This document shows, piece after piece, positions 26,144-36,003 of a stretch of DNA of 64,000 nt (positions are counted from its first letter, which is position 1; every line of letters starts with the position of its first letter). The stretch comes from Rhizobium sp. Root482 (GTDB lineage Bacteria; Pseudomonadota; Alphaproteobacteria; Rhizobiales; Rhizobiaceae), in the NCBI RefSeq assembly GCF_001426565.1, contig NZ_LMFA01000022.1, positions 293,254-357,253 of the forward strand, given 5' to 3'. A program made the translations under genes and the position numbers. The notes beneath the pieces are model-generated. The model worked only from the letters and a program-made list of their open reading frames with translations. It made no database searches and was not told the origin of the DNA.

Positions 26144-27036
26144 GCCTGGCGGACAGTCTTTTCCCGCTCGGCCGCCCGCCAGGCCTTCGGTGTCATGCCG
26201 GTCCGGCGGGCGAAGACACGGGTGAAATAGGCCGCATCGGAAAATCCGAGACGGTATGCGATGTCCTTTATGGTCGCCGTCGTCAGCGCGAGTTCACGCC
26301 GCGCCTCCTCCATCAGCTTGCGGGCGATGAAGTCATGGGCGCCCTGTCCGGTGACGGCGCGAACAATCCGGTTCAGATGCGTCGGTGACAGGCCAAGTTC
26401 GGCGGCATAGAAGGCGGCCGGCCTGTGCGAGCGGAAATGCTGGTGGACCAACGCATTCAACCGCTCGACGCGCCGCTCGTTTGCGCCACCGATCCGCTCC
26501 TCATCCCCGTAGCCACCCCAAAGCCGTGCCGTCAGCGTCAGCGCGGTCGTGAGATAGGCCTCCATCAGATCGGTGCGACCGCTCTGGCGCGACAGCCATT
26601 CGGCACCGAGCCGTTTCAGGGTTTCGTCGACATGGCGCGCATCGGCGTCGTCGGGATCAAGAACCGTCACGCGCGGTGCGGCAAGAAAGATGCCGAGACG
26701 GCTGCGCCCGCCGGGCACGACGCGCAGATGCGATGAAAGGAGGGTGATGACGAAGCCATCAATATCCTGCGAAAAGCGAAAGCCGTGGCCAAAGCCAGGC
26801 GGCACCGTGACCACCGAGCCGGGACGGATCGCAAGGATCTCCCTGCCGAAGACGGCATCTCCGGAGCCGTCCGAAATGTACAAAAGTTGAAAGAAGCTTT
26901 CGTGCCGGTGTAGGCCGATTTCCCAATGATGCAGGCTGCTGCGCGAGGGAATGGTTTCGCAATGCAGCCAGAAATTCGGGCTGCTGGCACTTCTCTCGCC
27001 ATAGAGATCATAGGTCGGGACGTCGTTCTGCACCAT
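26128..27036 (-). CDS. pobR: AraC-family activator of 4-hydroxybenzoate hydroxylase
   Basis: AraC/XylS-type regulator divergent from pobA. The N-terminal cupin has LHHWEIGLHRHESFFQLLYI and VTVPPGFGHGFRFS, suited to binding 4-hydroxybenzoate. The C-terminal double helix-turn-helix has LGLSPTHLNRIVRAVTGQG and IKDIAYRLGFSDAAYFTRVF. The frame is open to 27090, but ATG 27036 (MVQNDVPTYDLYG) has CGGAG seven bases upstream while ATG 27090 lacks one, giving 302 residues. The protein is of the AraC rather than the IclR form of PobR, as in rhizobia. Confidence 0.88.
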   Translation of the reverse strand: MVQNDVPTYDLYGERSASSPNFWLHCETIPSRSSLHHWEIGLHRHESFFQLLYISDGSGDAVFGREILAIRPGSVVTVPPGFGHGFRFSQDIDGFVITLLSSHLRVVPGGRSRLGIFLAAPRVTVLDPDDADARHVDETLKRLGAEWLSRQSGRTDLMEAYLTTALTLTARLWGGYGDEERIGGANERRVERLNALVHQHFRSHRPAAFYAAELGLSPTHLNRIVRAVTGQGAHDFIARKLMEEARRELALTTATIKDIAYRLGFSDAAYFTRVFARRTGMTPKAWRAAEREKTVRQAQSSE

Positions 27037-27053
27037 CCGCTCCGGAATGCTGA

Positions 27054-28319
<1,266 letters not shown>

Positions 28320-28390
28320 CCCCCCGGGCCAAGCAACATCATTGTGAAATCGTCTATAGTCCGACGAATTGCTGGCAGATGGAGGGTCGC

Positions 28391-28792
28391 ATGGTTGCTG
28401 TCTCGGTCGAATTGCGCAATGTCGAAGGAACGGAAGCGGCGATGGGTTGGGCTGGCGGCCACACCATCGTCATCGATCGGCCCGAGGGCAAAGCCGGGGG
28501 CGCCGGCCTCGGCTTCAATGGCGCCCAACTTCTCGGACTGGCGCTCGGCGGCTGCTTCTGCAACGATCTTCGCTATGTATCGCACGAAATCGGCGTACCG
28601 CTCGGACGCATCGCGATTACCGTGACCGTTGAGCTCGGCGGCACCCCGCTTGTCGCGACCGCAGCTTCGATGCGCGTGGAATGTGACACGCTCGACGGCT
28701 CGGATCCGCGGCATGTGATCGAGAAAGCGCAGGCGGTCTGCACGGTCGCGAACTCGTTGCGCGCGGGTCTGGCCGTTTCCATCCACTGCTGA
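28391..28792 (+). CDS. OsmC/Ohr-like family protein
   Basis: Small OsmC-superfamily protein, 133 residues, starting at ATG 28391 after GGAGGG. It shows the helix with a cysteine pair, GLALGGCFCNDLRYVS, and a second cysteine region QAVCTVANSLRAGL. The spacing resembles the peroxide-reducing Cys pair of OsmC-like proteins, with an extra CxC. Its tail meets the pcaQ stop head-on with no gap. It could protect against oxidants produced by flavin hydroxylases such as PobA, but that is only positional inference. Confidence 0.8.
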   Translation: MVAVSVELRNVEGTEAAMGWAGGHTIVIDRPEGKAGGAGLGFNGAQLLGLALGGCFCNDLRYVSHEIGVPLGRIAITVTVELGGTPLVATAASMRVECDTLDGSDPRHVIEKAQAVCTVANSLRAGLAVSIHC

Positions 28793-29728
28793 TCAGGTAT
28801 GCTGCGGCACCTTTCCGGCCGCTTCACGGATCGTTTGCATCAGGATCGACAGCGGCATCGAAGGCACGGCGTCGGTTCGCATGGTGAGACCGACCGGTCC
28901 GCTCGTCCCGCTGGTGTCGATCGGCAGCGTCACGAGCATGCCATCGGCAATGTCGCTTGCCACAACGCCGGCCGAAATGATCCAGATCGCATCGCTTGCG
29001 CGCACGAAGGCGCGGCCGAAGGCATCCGAAACCGTCTCGATCTGGATGGGCAGGCGGGCAATCCCGTTGGCGATGAGGAAGCTTTCGACGAAAGGACGGA
29101 TGATCGAGGCGCGGGTCGGCATCAGCACCGGATAGGCACCAAGATTGGAGAAATCCGCCGCCTTGCCGGCGAGCAGTGGATGGCCTGCGCGCACGCAGAA
29201 GACCACCTGCTCGGAATAGAGATGCTCGAAGGAGAAACCGGTCATCTTCTCGGGCGCGGCCAGCCGGCCGACGACCAGGTCGAGATCGCCGACGCGCAAC
29301 TGTTCCAGCAGAACGGCATTCTCGCCGGTGACGATCTTGATGCGCGCGCCGGTATCCTCCTTGAGGAACAGGCTCATCGCATGGGGCATGATGCGGGTGG
29401 ACACCGTCGGCAGCGCCCCGATGCGGATCGGCAAGCCGTCGCCATGGCGCTCCTGCGAGACCGAATCGAAACCCTGCCGGAGTGCCGTCAGCGCCGCGCC
29501 CGCATGTTTCAGAAACACGTCTCCATAGCGGGTGATCCTGATGCCGCGTCCGTCACGCTCGAAGACGGCGACGCCCAGCACCTCCTCCAGTTCGCGGATC
29601 GTCTTGGTGACGGCCGGCTGGCTGACATGCAGCAGCTCGGCCGCCTTCATCACGCTCTTCTGGCGCGCGACCTCGACAAAGGTCTGTAGATGACGAAACT
29701 TGATGCGATTGTCGATCACGAAACACAT
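28793..29728 (-). CDS. pcaQ: LysR-type activator of the protocatechuate operon
   Basis: LTTR divergent from pcaDCHGB, the arrangement known for PcaQ in Agrobacterium and Sinorhizobium. The N-terminal helix-turn-helix is KFRHLQTFVEVARQKSVMKA then LLHVSQPAVTKTIRELEEVL. The C-terminal ligand domain includes MTGFSFEHLYSEQVVFCVR, typical of the PcaQ/GbpR branch. The start is ATG 29728 or GTG 29719 (VIDNRIKFRH, matching the usual PcaQ N-terminus). With the ATG, the start codon overlaps the operator. The effector is expected to be the labile 3-oxoadipate enol-lactone or 4-carboxymuconolactone. Confidence 0.93.
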   Translation of the reverse strand: MCFVIDNRIKFRHLQTFVEVARQKSVMKAAELLHVSQPAVTKTIRELEEVLGVAVFERDGRGIRITRYGDVFLKHAGAALTALRQGFDSVSQERHGDGLPIRIGALPTVSTRIMPHAMSLFLKEDTGARIKIVTGENAVLLEQLRVGDLDLVVGRLAAPEKMTGFSFEHLYSEQVVFCVRAGHPLLAGKAADFSNLGAYPVLMPTRASIIRPFVESFLIANGIARLPIQIETVSDAFGRAFVRASDAIWIISAGVVASDIADGMLVTLPIDTSGTSGPVGLTMRTDAVPSMPLSILMQTIREAAGKVPQHT

Positions 29729-29742
29729 AACCCCGAAGTTAA
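29727..29742. promoter_or_regulatory. PcaQ-type operator upstream of pcaD
   Basis: ATAACC-CCGA-AGTTAA matches the ATAACC-N4-GGTTAA motif that I recall for the Sinorhizobium PcaQ regulon at 11 of 12 positions. It lies 73 bases before the pcaD start and overlaps the pcaQ ATG, consistent with activating pcaDCHGB and repressing pcaQ. Confidence 0.8.
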
Positions 29743-29814
29743 GGAAATGGCATGAAATATCATTTTACCTAACCGGATCAAAGTATAATCTGCCGCTTCA
29801 ACAGGAGGGCTCCC

Positions 29815-30627
29815 GTGCAGTTTGCCCGCGTCAACGACATCGCATTGCATCACCAGGTCATCGGCGGGCCGGCAGACAGGCCGGTGCTGGTCTTTTCCAA
29901 TTCGCTCGGAACGGATTTCCGCATCTGGCGCGACGTCATCGTTCGCCTTGCCGGAGATTTTCCGATCCTGGCCTATGACAAGCGCGGCCACGGTCTTTCG
30001 GATGTCGGCCACATGCCCCACACGATCGACGACCATGTGAGCGATCTCGCCGCGCTGATGGACAGCTATGCGATCAAACAGGCCGTTATCGTCGGCCTTT
30101 CCGTGGGTGGATTGATCGCGCAGGGGCTTTATGCAGCGCGACCGGATCTGGTGCGGGCTCTTGCGCTCTGTGACACCGCCCACAGGATCGGCACAGTTGA
30201 ATCATGGAATGCGCGCATCGCGGCCGTCGAAGAGGACGGGCTCGAGACCATGGCCGACACGGTGATGGAACGCTGGTTCACGCCGGCCTTCCGCCGGCCG
30301 GAGAACACCGCCTACCAGGGCTATCGCAATATGTTGGTGCGCCAGCCGGCCGCAGGCTATGCCGCGACCTGCGCCGCCATCCGCGATGCGGATTTTACCG
30401 AGGCTGCCAAGAGGATCGCGGTGCCGGCGCTCTGCATCGTCGGCGACCAGGACGGCTCGACGCCGCCCGATCTGGTGCTGTCCATGGCAAGGCTCATTCC
30501 CGGCGCCGGCTACGAGATCATCCGCGATGCGGGACATATTCCCTGCATCGAGCAGCCGGAGGCGTTGGCCGAACTGCTGCGGGCTTTCATCCAACCGCTC
30601 TTGCATGAGGAACGACAGATTGGCTGA
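29815..30627 (+). CDS. pcaD: 3-oxoadipate enol-lactonase
   Basis: Alpha/beta hydrolase, 270 residues, hydrolysing 3-oxoadipate enol-lactone to 3-oxoadipate. The nucleophile elbow is VGLSVGGL (Ser96). The acid is the Asp in VGDQDGSTPP (about residue 213), and His241 lies in DAGHIPCIEQPEALAELL. The oxyanion segment FSNSLGTDFRIWRD is characteristic of PcaD. The start is GTG 29815 after AGGAGG. It is first in pcaDCHGB and overlaps pcaC by 8 bases. Confidence 0.94.
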   Translation: MQFARVNDIALHHQVIGGPADRPVLVFSNSLGTDFRIWRDVIVRLAGDFPILAYDKRGHGLSDVGHMPHTIDDHVSDLAALMDSYAIKQAVIVGLSVGGLIAQGLYAARPDLVRALALCDTAHRIGTVESWNARIAAVEEDGLETMADTVMERWFTPAFRRPENTAYQGYRNMLVRQPAAGYAATCAAIRDADFTEAAKRIAVPALCIVGDQDGSTPPDLVLSMARLIPGAGYEIIRDAGHIPCIEQPEALAELLRAFIQPLLHEERQIG

Positions 30628-31024
30628 TACAGACGATTTTTCCGCTCTTTATGAGCGCGGCATGGCAACGCGCCGCACCGTGCTCGGCGACAGCCATGTG
30701 GACAGGGTACAATCCGCCATCACCGATTTCGATTTTCCGTTTCAGGAGTTGATCACCGAGGCTGCCTGGGGCACGGTCTGGTCGCGCCCTGGCTGGTCGA
30801 AGCGCGAGCGCTCGATGGTGACGATCGCGCTTCTGGCGGCACTCGGCCATGACGAGGAAGTGGCGATGCATGTCCGGGCGACCGCAAACACCGGCGCGAG
30901 CCGCGAGGATATCGCCGAAGCGCTCCTGCATGTGGCGATCTATGCCGGCGTACCGGCAGCCAACCGGGCGATCAAGATCGCCAAGCAGGTTTTTGACGAG
31001 ACGGGCGCAGGGAAGATGGGTTGA
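30620..31024 (+). CDS. pcaC: 4-carboxymuconolactone decarboxylase
   Basis: All-helical AhpD-like decarboxylase, 134 residues, converting 4-carboxymuconolactone to 3-oxoadipate enol-lactone. Family stretches are [37 protein letters not shown] and [22 protein letters not shown] 30620 is favoured because GAGGAAC precedes it and the resulting N-terminus has normal PcaC length. An in-frame ATG at 30605 would add five residues. Overlap with pcaD indicates coupling. Confidence 0.92.
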   Translation: MADTDDFSALYERGMATRRTVLGDSHVDRVQSAITDFDFPFQELITEAAWGTVWSRPGWSKRERSMVTIALLAALGHDEEVAMHVRATANTGASREDIAEALLHVAIYAGVPAANRAIKIAKQVFDETGAGKMG

Positions 31025-31031
31025 GACGGGA

Positions 31032-31781
31032 ATGAGCGATATGTCCAACAGGAAGCCCGAGACGGGCGCCTTCTTTCCCCGCGACCGCAGTTGGCATCCG
31101 CCGGCCTATACGCCGGGCTACAAGACCTCGGTCCTGCGCTCGCCGCAAAAAGCGCTGCTGTCGCTCGACGGCACGCTCTCGGAAATCACCGGCCCGGTCT
31201 TCGGCCATTCGATCCTCGGCGAGCTCGACAACGATCTCATCCACAATTTCGCCCGCGCCGGCGAAAGCGCGATCGGCGAGCGGATCATCGTGCATGGCCG
31301 GGTGCTGGACGAGCGCGCACGCCCCGTTCCAGGCGCATTGCTGGAATTCTGGCAGGCCAATGCCGGCGGGCGTTACCGCCACAAGAAGGAAAGCTATCTG
31401 GCGCCGCTTGACCCTAATTTCGGCGGTTGCGGCCGTGCGATCACCGGCGAGGACGGCACTTATGCGTTCCGCACGGTCAAGCCCGGCCCCTATCCCTGGC
31501 CGAACGGGGTCAATGACTGGCGCCCGGCCCATATCCACTTCTCCGTCTTCGGCCATGGCTTTGCCCAGCGCCTGATCACCCAGATGTATTTCGAGGGCGA
31601 CCCGATGATCTGGAAATGCCCGATCATCGCCACCATTCCCGACCGCGCGGCAATCGAGCAGTTGATCGCGCCGCTCGACTGGGGCAATACGATCCCGATG
31701 GATGCGCGCGCCTACAAGTTCGACATTGTGCTGCGCGGTCGCCGCTCGACGCTGTTTGAAAACCGGCTGGAGGGCAATTGA
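31032..31781 (+). CDS. pcaH: protocatechuate 3,4-dioxygenase beta subunit
   Basis: Catalytic subunit of the non-haem Fe(III) intradiol dioxygenase that opens protocatechuate to 3-carboxy-cis,cis-muconate. All four iron ligands can be read: Tyr115 in GGRYRHKKE, Tyr154 in PGPYPWPNG, and His167 and His169 in RPAHIHFSV. Its 249 residues match the family. ATG 31032 is used; ATG 31041 is possible. Its stop shares one base with the pcaG start (TGATG). Confidence 0.96.
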   Translation: MSDMSNRKPETGAFFPRDRSWHPPAYTPGYKTSVLRSPQKALLSLDGTLSEITGPVFGHSILGELDNDLIHNFARAGESAIGERIIVHGRVLDERARPVPGALLEFWQANAGGRYRHKKESYLAPLDPNFGGCGRAITGEDGTYAFRTVKPGPYPWPNGVNDWRPAHIHFSVFGHGFAQRLITQMYFEGDPMIWKCPIIATIPDRAAIEQLIAPLDWGNTIPMDARAYKFDIVLRGRRSTLFENRLEGN

Positions 31782-32395
31782 TGGTGCAATCACTCGACAC
31801 CCTCAAGGAAACGCCGTCGCAGACCGCCGGCCCCTATGTGCATATCGGCCTGACCCCGAATTTCTGCGATATCGCCGGCGTTTATCAGAACGACCTTGGC
31901 ACGGCGATGGTCAACGATAATACGCTCGGGCAGCGCATCACCGTCACCGGGCAGGTCTTTGATGGCACCGGCACGCCGATGAAGGATGTGCTGATCGAAA
32001 TCTGGCAGGCGGATGCTGCGGGGCTCTACAATAGCCCGTCCGAAATGCGCGGCTCGGCCGATCCGAATTTCACGGGCTGGGGGCGCTCGGCCGCCGATGG
32101 CACGACGGGAGACTATCGTTTCGAGACGATCAAGCCCGGCCGCGTCCCCTTCAGGGACGGTCGCAAAATGGCGCCGCATATCTCGTTCTGGATCGTCGCG
32201 CGCGGAATCAATCTTGGCCTCAATACCCGGATGTATTTCGCAGACGAGACGGCCGCCAATGCGGAGGATCCGGTGCTGGCGCGCATCGAACATCGTATCC
32301 GCGTGCCGACACTGATTGCCGAGGGCGACGGAAAGACCTACCGTTTCGACATCCATCTTCAGGGCGAGAAGGAAACGGTGTTCTTCGATATTTGA
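31781..32395 (+). CDS. pcaG: protocatechuate 3,4-dioxygenase alpha subunit
   Basis: Non-catalytic partner of PcaH, 204 residues, that shapes the active site. Matching stretches are ETPSQTAGPYVHIGLTPNF, IEIWQADAAGLYNSP and ISFWIVARGINLGLNTRMYF. The iron ligands of the beta subunit are absent, as expected. It starts at ATG 31781, coupled to pcaH; a TTG one codon upstream is also in frame. Confidence 0.95.
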   Translation: MVQSLDTLKETPSQTAGPYVHIGLTPNFCDIAGVYQNDLGTAMVNDNTLGQRITVTGQVFDGTGTPMKDVLIEIWQADAAGLYNSPSEMRGSADPNFTGWGRSAADGTTGDYRFETIKPGRVPFRDGRKMAPHISFWIVARGINLGLNTRMYFADETAANAEDPVLARIEHRIRVPTLIAEGDGKTYRFDIHLQGEKETVFFDI

Positions 32396-32477
32396 GGTCG
32401 TCGATTCCGCCTTGTCTTGGCCTTTGAAGATGCGGCATGAGTGCTGGCATCCGATACCCGGATTGAAATGAGGACCC

Positions 32478-33533
32478 GTGACCGTATCTCCCTTCGATCA
32501 TCCCTATCTCGTCGGTCTTCTCGGCGATGAGGAAACCGCAGCGCAATTTTCCGCCGCGGCCGAGATCGAAGCCATGCTGCGTTTCGAGGTCGCCCTGGCA
32601 CGGGCCGAGTGCGATGAAGGGGTTGTTCCTGTTGCGGCGGCCGAGCGGATCGCCTGGGCAGTCCTGCATTTCGCGCCCGACATGGCGGCGCTCCGGCAGG
32701 CGGTCGGCCGGGACGGCGTCGTCGTGCCGGAACTGGTGCGGCAATTGCGCGAAGCCGTGGGACCGGAGCACGGACAATATGTGCATTTCGCAGCCACCAG
32801 CCAGGATGTGATCGATACCGGCCTGATGCTGCGGCTGAAAACAGTGGCGGCAGGTTTCGATCGCCGGATCGAGGCGCTTGAAGAGGGCTTGAACGAACTT
32901 TCCCGAACATTCGGCGCAAACCCGCTTACGGGGCGCACCCGCATGCAGGCGGCGATCGGGATCACGGTTTCGGACCGCATCTCTTCCTGGGCCACCCCCT
33001 TGAAACGCAACCGTGCCCGCCTTCAATCCTTTATCGGAGACGGTCTTGCGGTCCAGTTCGGCGGAGCCGCCGGAACCCTGGACAAGCTTGGTGAAAAAGG
33101 CCCGGCGGTGCGCGCACGGCTTGCGGCGGAGCTCAGCCTTGCCGACCGCCCGCAATGGCACAGCCAGCGCGACGGGATCGCGGAGTTTGCAGGCCTGCTC
33201 TCGCTCATCACCGGCAATCTCGGCAAACTTGGCCAGGACGTCGCGCTGATGGCGCAGGAGGGCACCGAGATTGCTCTGGTCGGTGGCGGCACGTCATCGG
33301 CGATGGCACACAAGCAAAACCCCGTCGCGGCCGAAACGCTGGTGACGCTGGCGCGCTTCAACGCGGTGCAACTCTCCGCCATGCACCACGCCCTGGTCCA
33401 CGAACAGGAGCGCTCCGGCAGCGCCTGGACGCTCGAATGGATGGTATTGCCGCAAATGACGGTGGCGACGGGAGCGGCATTGCGGCTGGCCGGGCAGTTG
33501 CTCGCTTCCATCCGCTCGCTCGGCACGTCATAG
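32478..33533 (+). CDS. pcaB: 3-carboxy-cis,cis-muconate cycloisomerase
   Basis: Fumarase/aspartase-superfamily enzyme, 351 residues, that lactonises 3-carboxymuconate to 4-carboxymuconolactone. Landmarks are MLRFEVALARAECDEGVVP, HFAATSQDVIDTGLMLRL with the catalytic-region TSQD, and the mobile signature loop GGGTSSAMAHKQNPVAAE. The start is GTG 32478 after an 82-bp gap from pcaG, larger than the other spacings in the operon. It is slightly short relative to many PcaB proteins, but no frameshift or internal stop is seen. Confidence 0.93.
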   Translation: MTVSPFDHPYLVGLLGDEETAAQFSAAAEIEAMLRFEVALARAECDEGVVPVAAAERIAWAVLHFAPDMAALRQAVGRDGVVVPELVRQLREAVGPEHGQYVHFAATSQDVIDTGLMLRLKTVAAGFDRRIEALEEGLNELSRTFGANPLTGRTRMQAAIGITVSDRISSWATPLKRNRARLQSFIGDGLAVQFGGAAGTLDKLGEKGPAVRARLAAELSLADRPQWHSQRDGIAEFAGLLSLITGNLGKLGQDVALMAQEGTEIALVGGGTSSAMAHKQNPVAAETLVTLARFNAVQLSAMHHALVHEQERSGSAWTLEWMVLPQMTVATGAALRLAGQLLASIRSLGTS

Positions 33534-33545
33534 GGAAAGCGATAC

Positions 33546-33561
33546 ATAAGCAGAGAGTTAT
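33546..33561. promoter_or_regulatory. candidate PcaQ site upstream of the protocatechuate importer
   Basis: ATAAGC-AGAG-AGTTAT has the half-site spacing of the PcaQ motif and 9 of 12 bases of ATAACC-N4-GGTTAA, resembling the site before pcaD. It lies 97 bases before pcaM in the 124-bp gap after pcaB. A small hairpin (AGGCCA-GGC-TGGCCT, 33615-33629) follows in the leader. Confidence 0.55.
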
Positions 33562-33657
33562 GCAATATGGCACATATTTCATTTTACATCACCGTTTCAT
33601 CTGGCACTCTGACAAAGGCCAGGCTGGCCTGAGACCGGCCGACAAGGGAGGGAAACT

Positions 33658-34830
33658 ATGAGGAAATTTGCGGTTGCGGCCTTTGCCGCCATGCTGATGG
33701 GCGGCGTCGCGCATGCCGATACGATCAAGGTGGGCGTCGTTGGTCCCTTTTCGGGTCCGTTCGCCCTGCAGGGCAAGAATTTCAAGGCCGGCATCGATGC
33801 CTATATGGCGCTGAACGGTTCGACGGTCGGCGACGATACGATCGAGATCATCTACCGCGACGTGCCGACGGCCGACCCGGCCCAGTCCAAAGCACTCTCC
33901 CAGGAACTCGTCGTCAAGGAAGGCGTGCAATATCTCGCCGGATTCTATTTTACCCCGGATGCCATGGCCGCGACACCGCTGCTCGAGCAGGCGAATGTGC
34001 CGATGGTGATCATGAACGCCGCCACCTCGGCGATCGTCACCAAGAGCCCCTATGTGGTGCGCACATCCTTCACCACCTGGCAGACCTCGACACCGATCGC
34101 CAAAGTCGCCTTCGACGAGGGCGTCAAGAAGGTGATTTCGGTGGTCAGCGATTACGGTCCGGGCGTCGATGCCGAAAATGCCTTCAAGGCCGGCTTCACG
34201 GCTGCGGGCGGCGAAGTGGTGGAGACCATCCGCATGCCGCTCCAGACCAATGATTTCTCGCCGATCATGCAGCGGATCAAGGATTCCGGCGCGGAAGGCG
34301 TTTTTGCCTTCCTGCCCTCCGGCCCGACGACGCTCGGCTTCGTCAAGTCGTTCAACGAGAACGGATTGAAGGATGCGGGCGTCAAATTCTTCGCGCCCGG
34401 CGATCTGACCCAGGAATCCGACCTGCCGGCGCTGGGCGAAGCGGCACTCGGCCTCAAGACCACCTTCCACTACGCCGTCTCGCATGACTCCGCGGAAAAC
34501 AAGACATTCGTCGAAGCCGCTTCCAAGGCGATCGGCAATCCGGCCGAGCTTTCCTTCCCGGCTGTCGGCGCCTATGACGGCATGCATGTCATCTACAAGA
34601 TGATCGAGGCTACCGGCGGCGAGCAGGATGCGGCCAAGGCGGTCGAGGCCGTCAAGGGTCTCTCCTGGGAAAGCCCGCGCGGCCCGGTGACGATCGATGC
34701 CGAAAGCCGCCACATCACGCAGAATATCTATCTGCGCGAAGTCGCCAAGGCGGAAGACGGCACCTATTACAACAAGGAAATCCAGACTTTCGAGAAGCAG
34801 GGCGACCCGGGGCTGGAAGCGGCGAAGTAA
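33658..34830 (+). CDS. pcaM: ABC substrate-binding protein for protocatechuate (PcaM-like)
   Basis: Periplasmic binding protein, 390 residues, starting at ATG 33658 after GGGAGGGA. The signal peptide ends AHA|DTIKVG, then VGVVGPFSGPFALQGKNFKAG begins the type-I fold. Its position directly after pcaB, with a PcaQ-like site upstream and two permeases and two ATPases downstream, matches the protocatechuate-inducible PcaMNVWX system of Sinorhizobium. The symbol rests on synteny and regulation more than on ligand residues; other hydroxybenzoates could be carried. Confidence 0.82.
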   Translation: MRKFAVAAFAAMLMGGVAHADTIKVGVVGPFSGPFALQGKNFKAGIDAYMALNGSTVGDDTIEIIYRDVPTADPAQSKALSQELVVKEGVQYLAGFYFTPDAMAATPLLEQANVPMVIMNAATSAIVTKSPYVVRTSFTTWQTSTPIAKVAFDEGVKKVISVVSDYGPGVDAENAFKAGFTAAGGEVVETIRMPLQTNDFSPIMQRIKDSGAEGVFAFLPSGPTTLGFVKSFNENGLKDAGVKFFAPGDLTQESDLPALGEAALGLKTTFHYAVSHDSAENKTFVEAASKAIGNPAELSFPAVGAYDGMHVIYKMIEATGGEQDAAKAVEAVKGLSWESPRGPVTIDAESRHITQNIYLREVAKAEDGTYYNKEIQTFEKQGDPGLEAAK

Positions 34831-34863
34831 GGGCACCGTGAAGGCGGGCGAATATGGGAGGGG

Positions 34864-35061
34864 ATCCTCGGGTCAAGCCCGAGGATGACGACGGCGGGTG
34901 TGTGACGGGATGTTCGACACGCTGTGACAGGAGGAACCTTCGCGGCAGGCAGTCCCTTGTCGTCCTGCACTCCCCATACTCTCCGACGTCGTCTATTCTC
35001 CGCCATCCTTTATTCGCCGTCATCCTTTACCCTCCGTCATCCTCGGGCTTGACCCGAGGAT
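34864..35061. repeat. inverted pair of 23-bp palindromic repeats in the pcaM-pcaN gap
   Basis: The 309-bp gap between pcaM and pcaN holds two copies of a palindrome: ATCCTCGGG-TCAAG-CCCGAGGAT at 34864-34886, and its exact reverse complement at 35039-35061. Between them are CATCC-TTTA type reiterations (CGTCATCCTTTA near 35019). This motif, with flanking GTCAT, resembles dispersed REP-like palindromes of alphaproteobacteria. The copies can fold singly or pair with each other into a long hairpin. No gene is seen in the gap. Confidence 0.8.
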
Positions 35062-35139
35062 TCAGGACCGGGCACCGTAAGGCAGTCACCGCAAAGGGGC
35101 TGCGGGCAAAACCCTCGCGGCGCAACAGCAGGACAGTTC

Positions 35140-36003
35140 ATGCAGACGATCCTCAGCATAGCCATCGACGCGCTCGCCTATGGCATGGTGCTGTTCGTCA
35201 TCTCCATCGGCCTTTCGGTGACCATGGGGCTGATGCGGGTCGTCAACCTGGCGCATGGCGCATTTGCGATGATCGGCGGCTATATCGCCTCCTATGCGGC
35301 GCGTGACCTCGGCCTTGCCTATGGCTTCGCGGTCATCATCGCTGTTGTCGGAACCATCCTGATCGCGATCCCGATCGAGCGCCTGCTCTACCGCCGCATC
35401 TATGGCGCGCCCGAATTGACGCAGGTGCTGATGACCATCGGCATCACCTTTTGCGTCATCGGCATTGCCAATTATGTTTTCGGCCCGACCTTGAAGACGA
35501 TCCCGGTGCCCGCCGAGTTGCAGCAATCGGTCAGCCTCGGCTTTCGCACGATCGCCGCCCACCGTCTTTTCGCGATCGCCTGCGGCCTGGCGGTCGCCCT
35601 TGGCCTCTGGTTCCTGATCGAGCGCACCGCCTTCGGCGTGAAATTGCGCGCGACCGTCGACAATGCGGCGATGGCGGCGGCGCTCGGGGTCAAGACGAAG
35701 ATCGTCTATGCCGCAAGCTTTGCCGTGGCGGTCGGGCTCGCGGCCTTCGGTGGCGTGGTCGGCGCGGAATTGCTGCCGGTCGAGCCCTATTATGCGCTGC
35801 GCTACATGGTCACCTTCCTCGTCGTCGTCTCGGTTGGTGGCGCGGGCTCCATTCCGGGCGCTCTCGCCGCCTGCCTGCTGCTCGGTGGCATCGACACGAC
35901 CGGGCGTTACCTCATGCCGGAATTCGGTGAATTCTTCTTCTATCTGGCCGTCATCGCCATCGTCTGCCTGTTTCCGCGCGGCCTTGCCGGCAGGGCCAAG
36001 TAG
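35140..36003 (+). CDS. pcaN: ABC permease of the protocatechuate importer, LivH-like
   Basis: Membrane subunit, 287 residues. The LivH-type features are LSVTMGLMRVVNLAHGAFAM, YRRIYGAPELTQVLMTIGI and the coupling region TVDNAAMAAALGVKTKIVYA. ATG 35140 has AGGA upstream. It follows a 309-bp repeat-bearing gap after pcaM, and its TAG stop is followed at once by the next start. It pairs with the LivM-like protein to form the channel. Confidence 0.85.
   Translation: MQTILSIAIDALAYGMVLFVISIGLSVTMGLMRVVNLAHGAFAMIGGYIASYAARDLGLAYGFAVIIAVVGTILIAIPIERLLYRRIYGAPELTQVLMTIGITFCVIGIANYVFGPTLKTIPVPAELQQSVSLGFRTIAAHRLFAIACGLAVALGLWFLIERTAFGVKLRATVDNAAMAAALGVKTKIVYAASFAVAVGLAAFGGVVGAELLPVEPYYALRYMVTFLVVVSVGGAGSIPGALAACLLLGGIDTTGRYLMPEFGEFFFYLAVIAIVCLFPRGLAGRAK

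Noticed and set aside
34864-35061. Miniature transposon (MITE) with terminal inverted repeats
   Set aside because: The mirrored ends are internally palindromic themselves, no flanking direct duplication is visible, and the motif type is known as a dispersed REP-like repeat; kept as repeat only.
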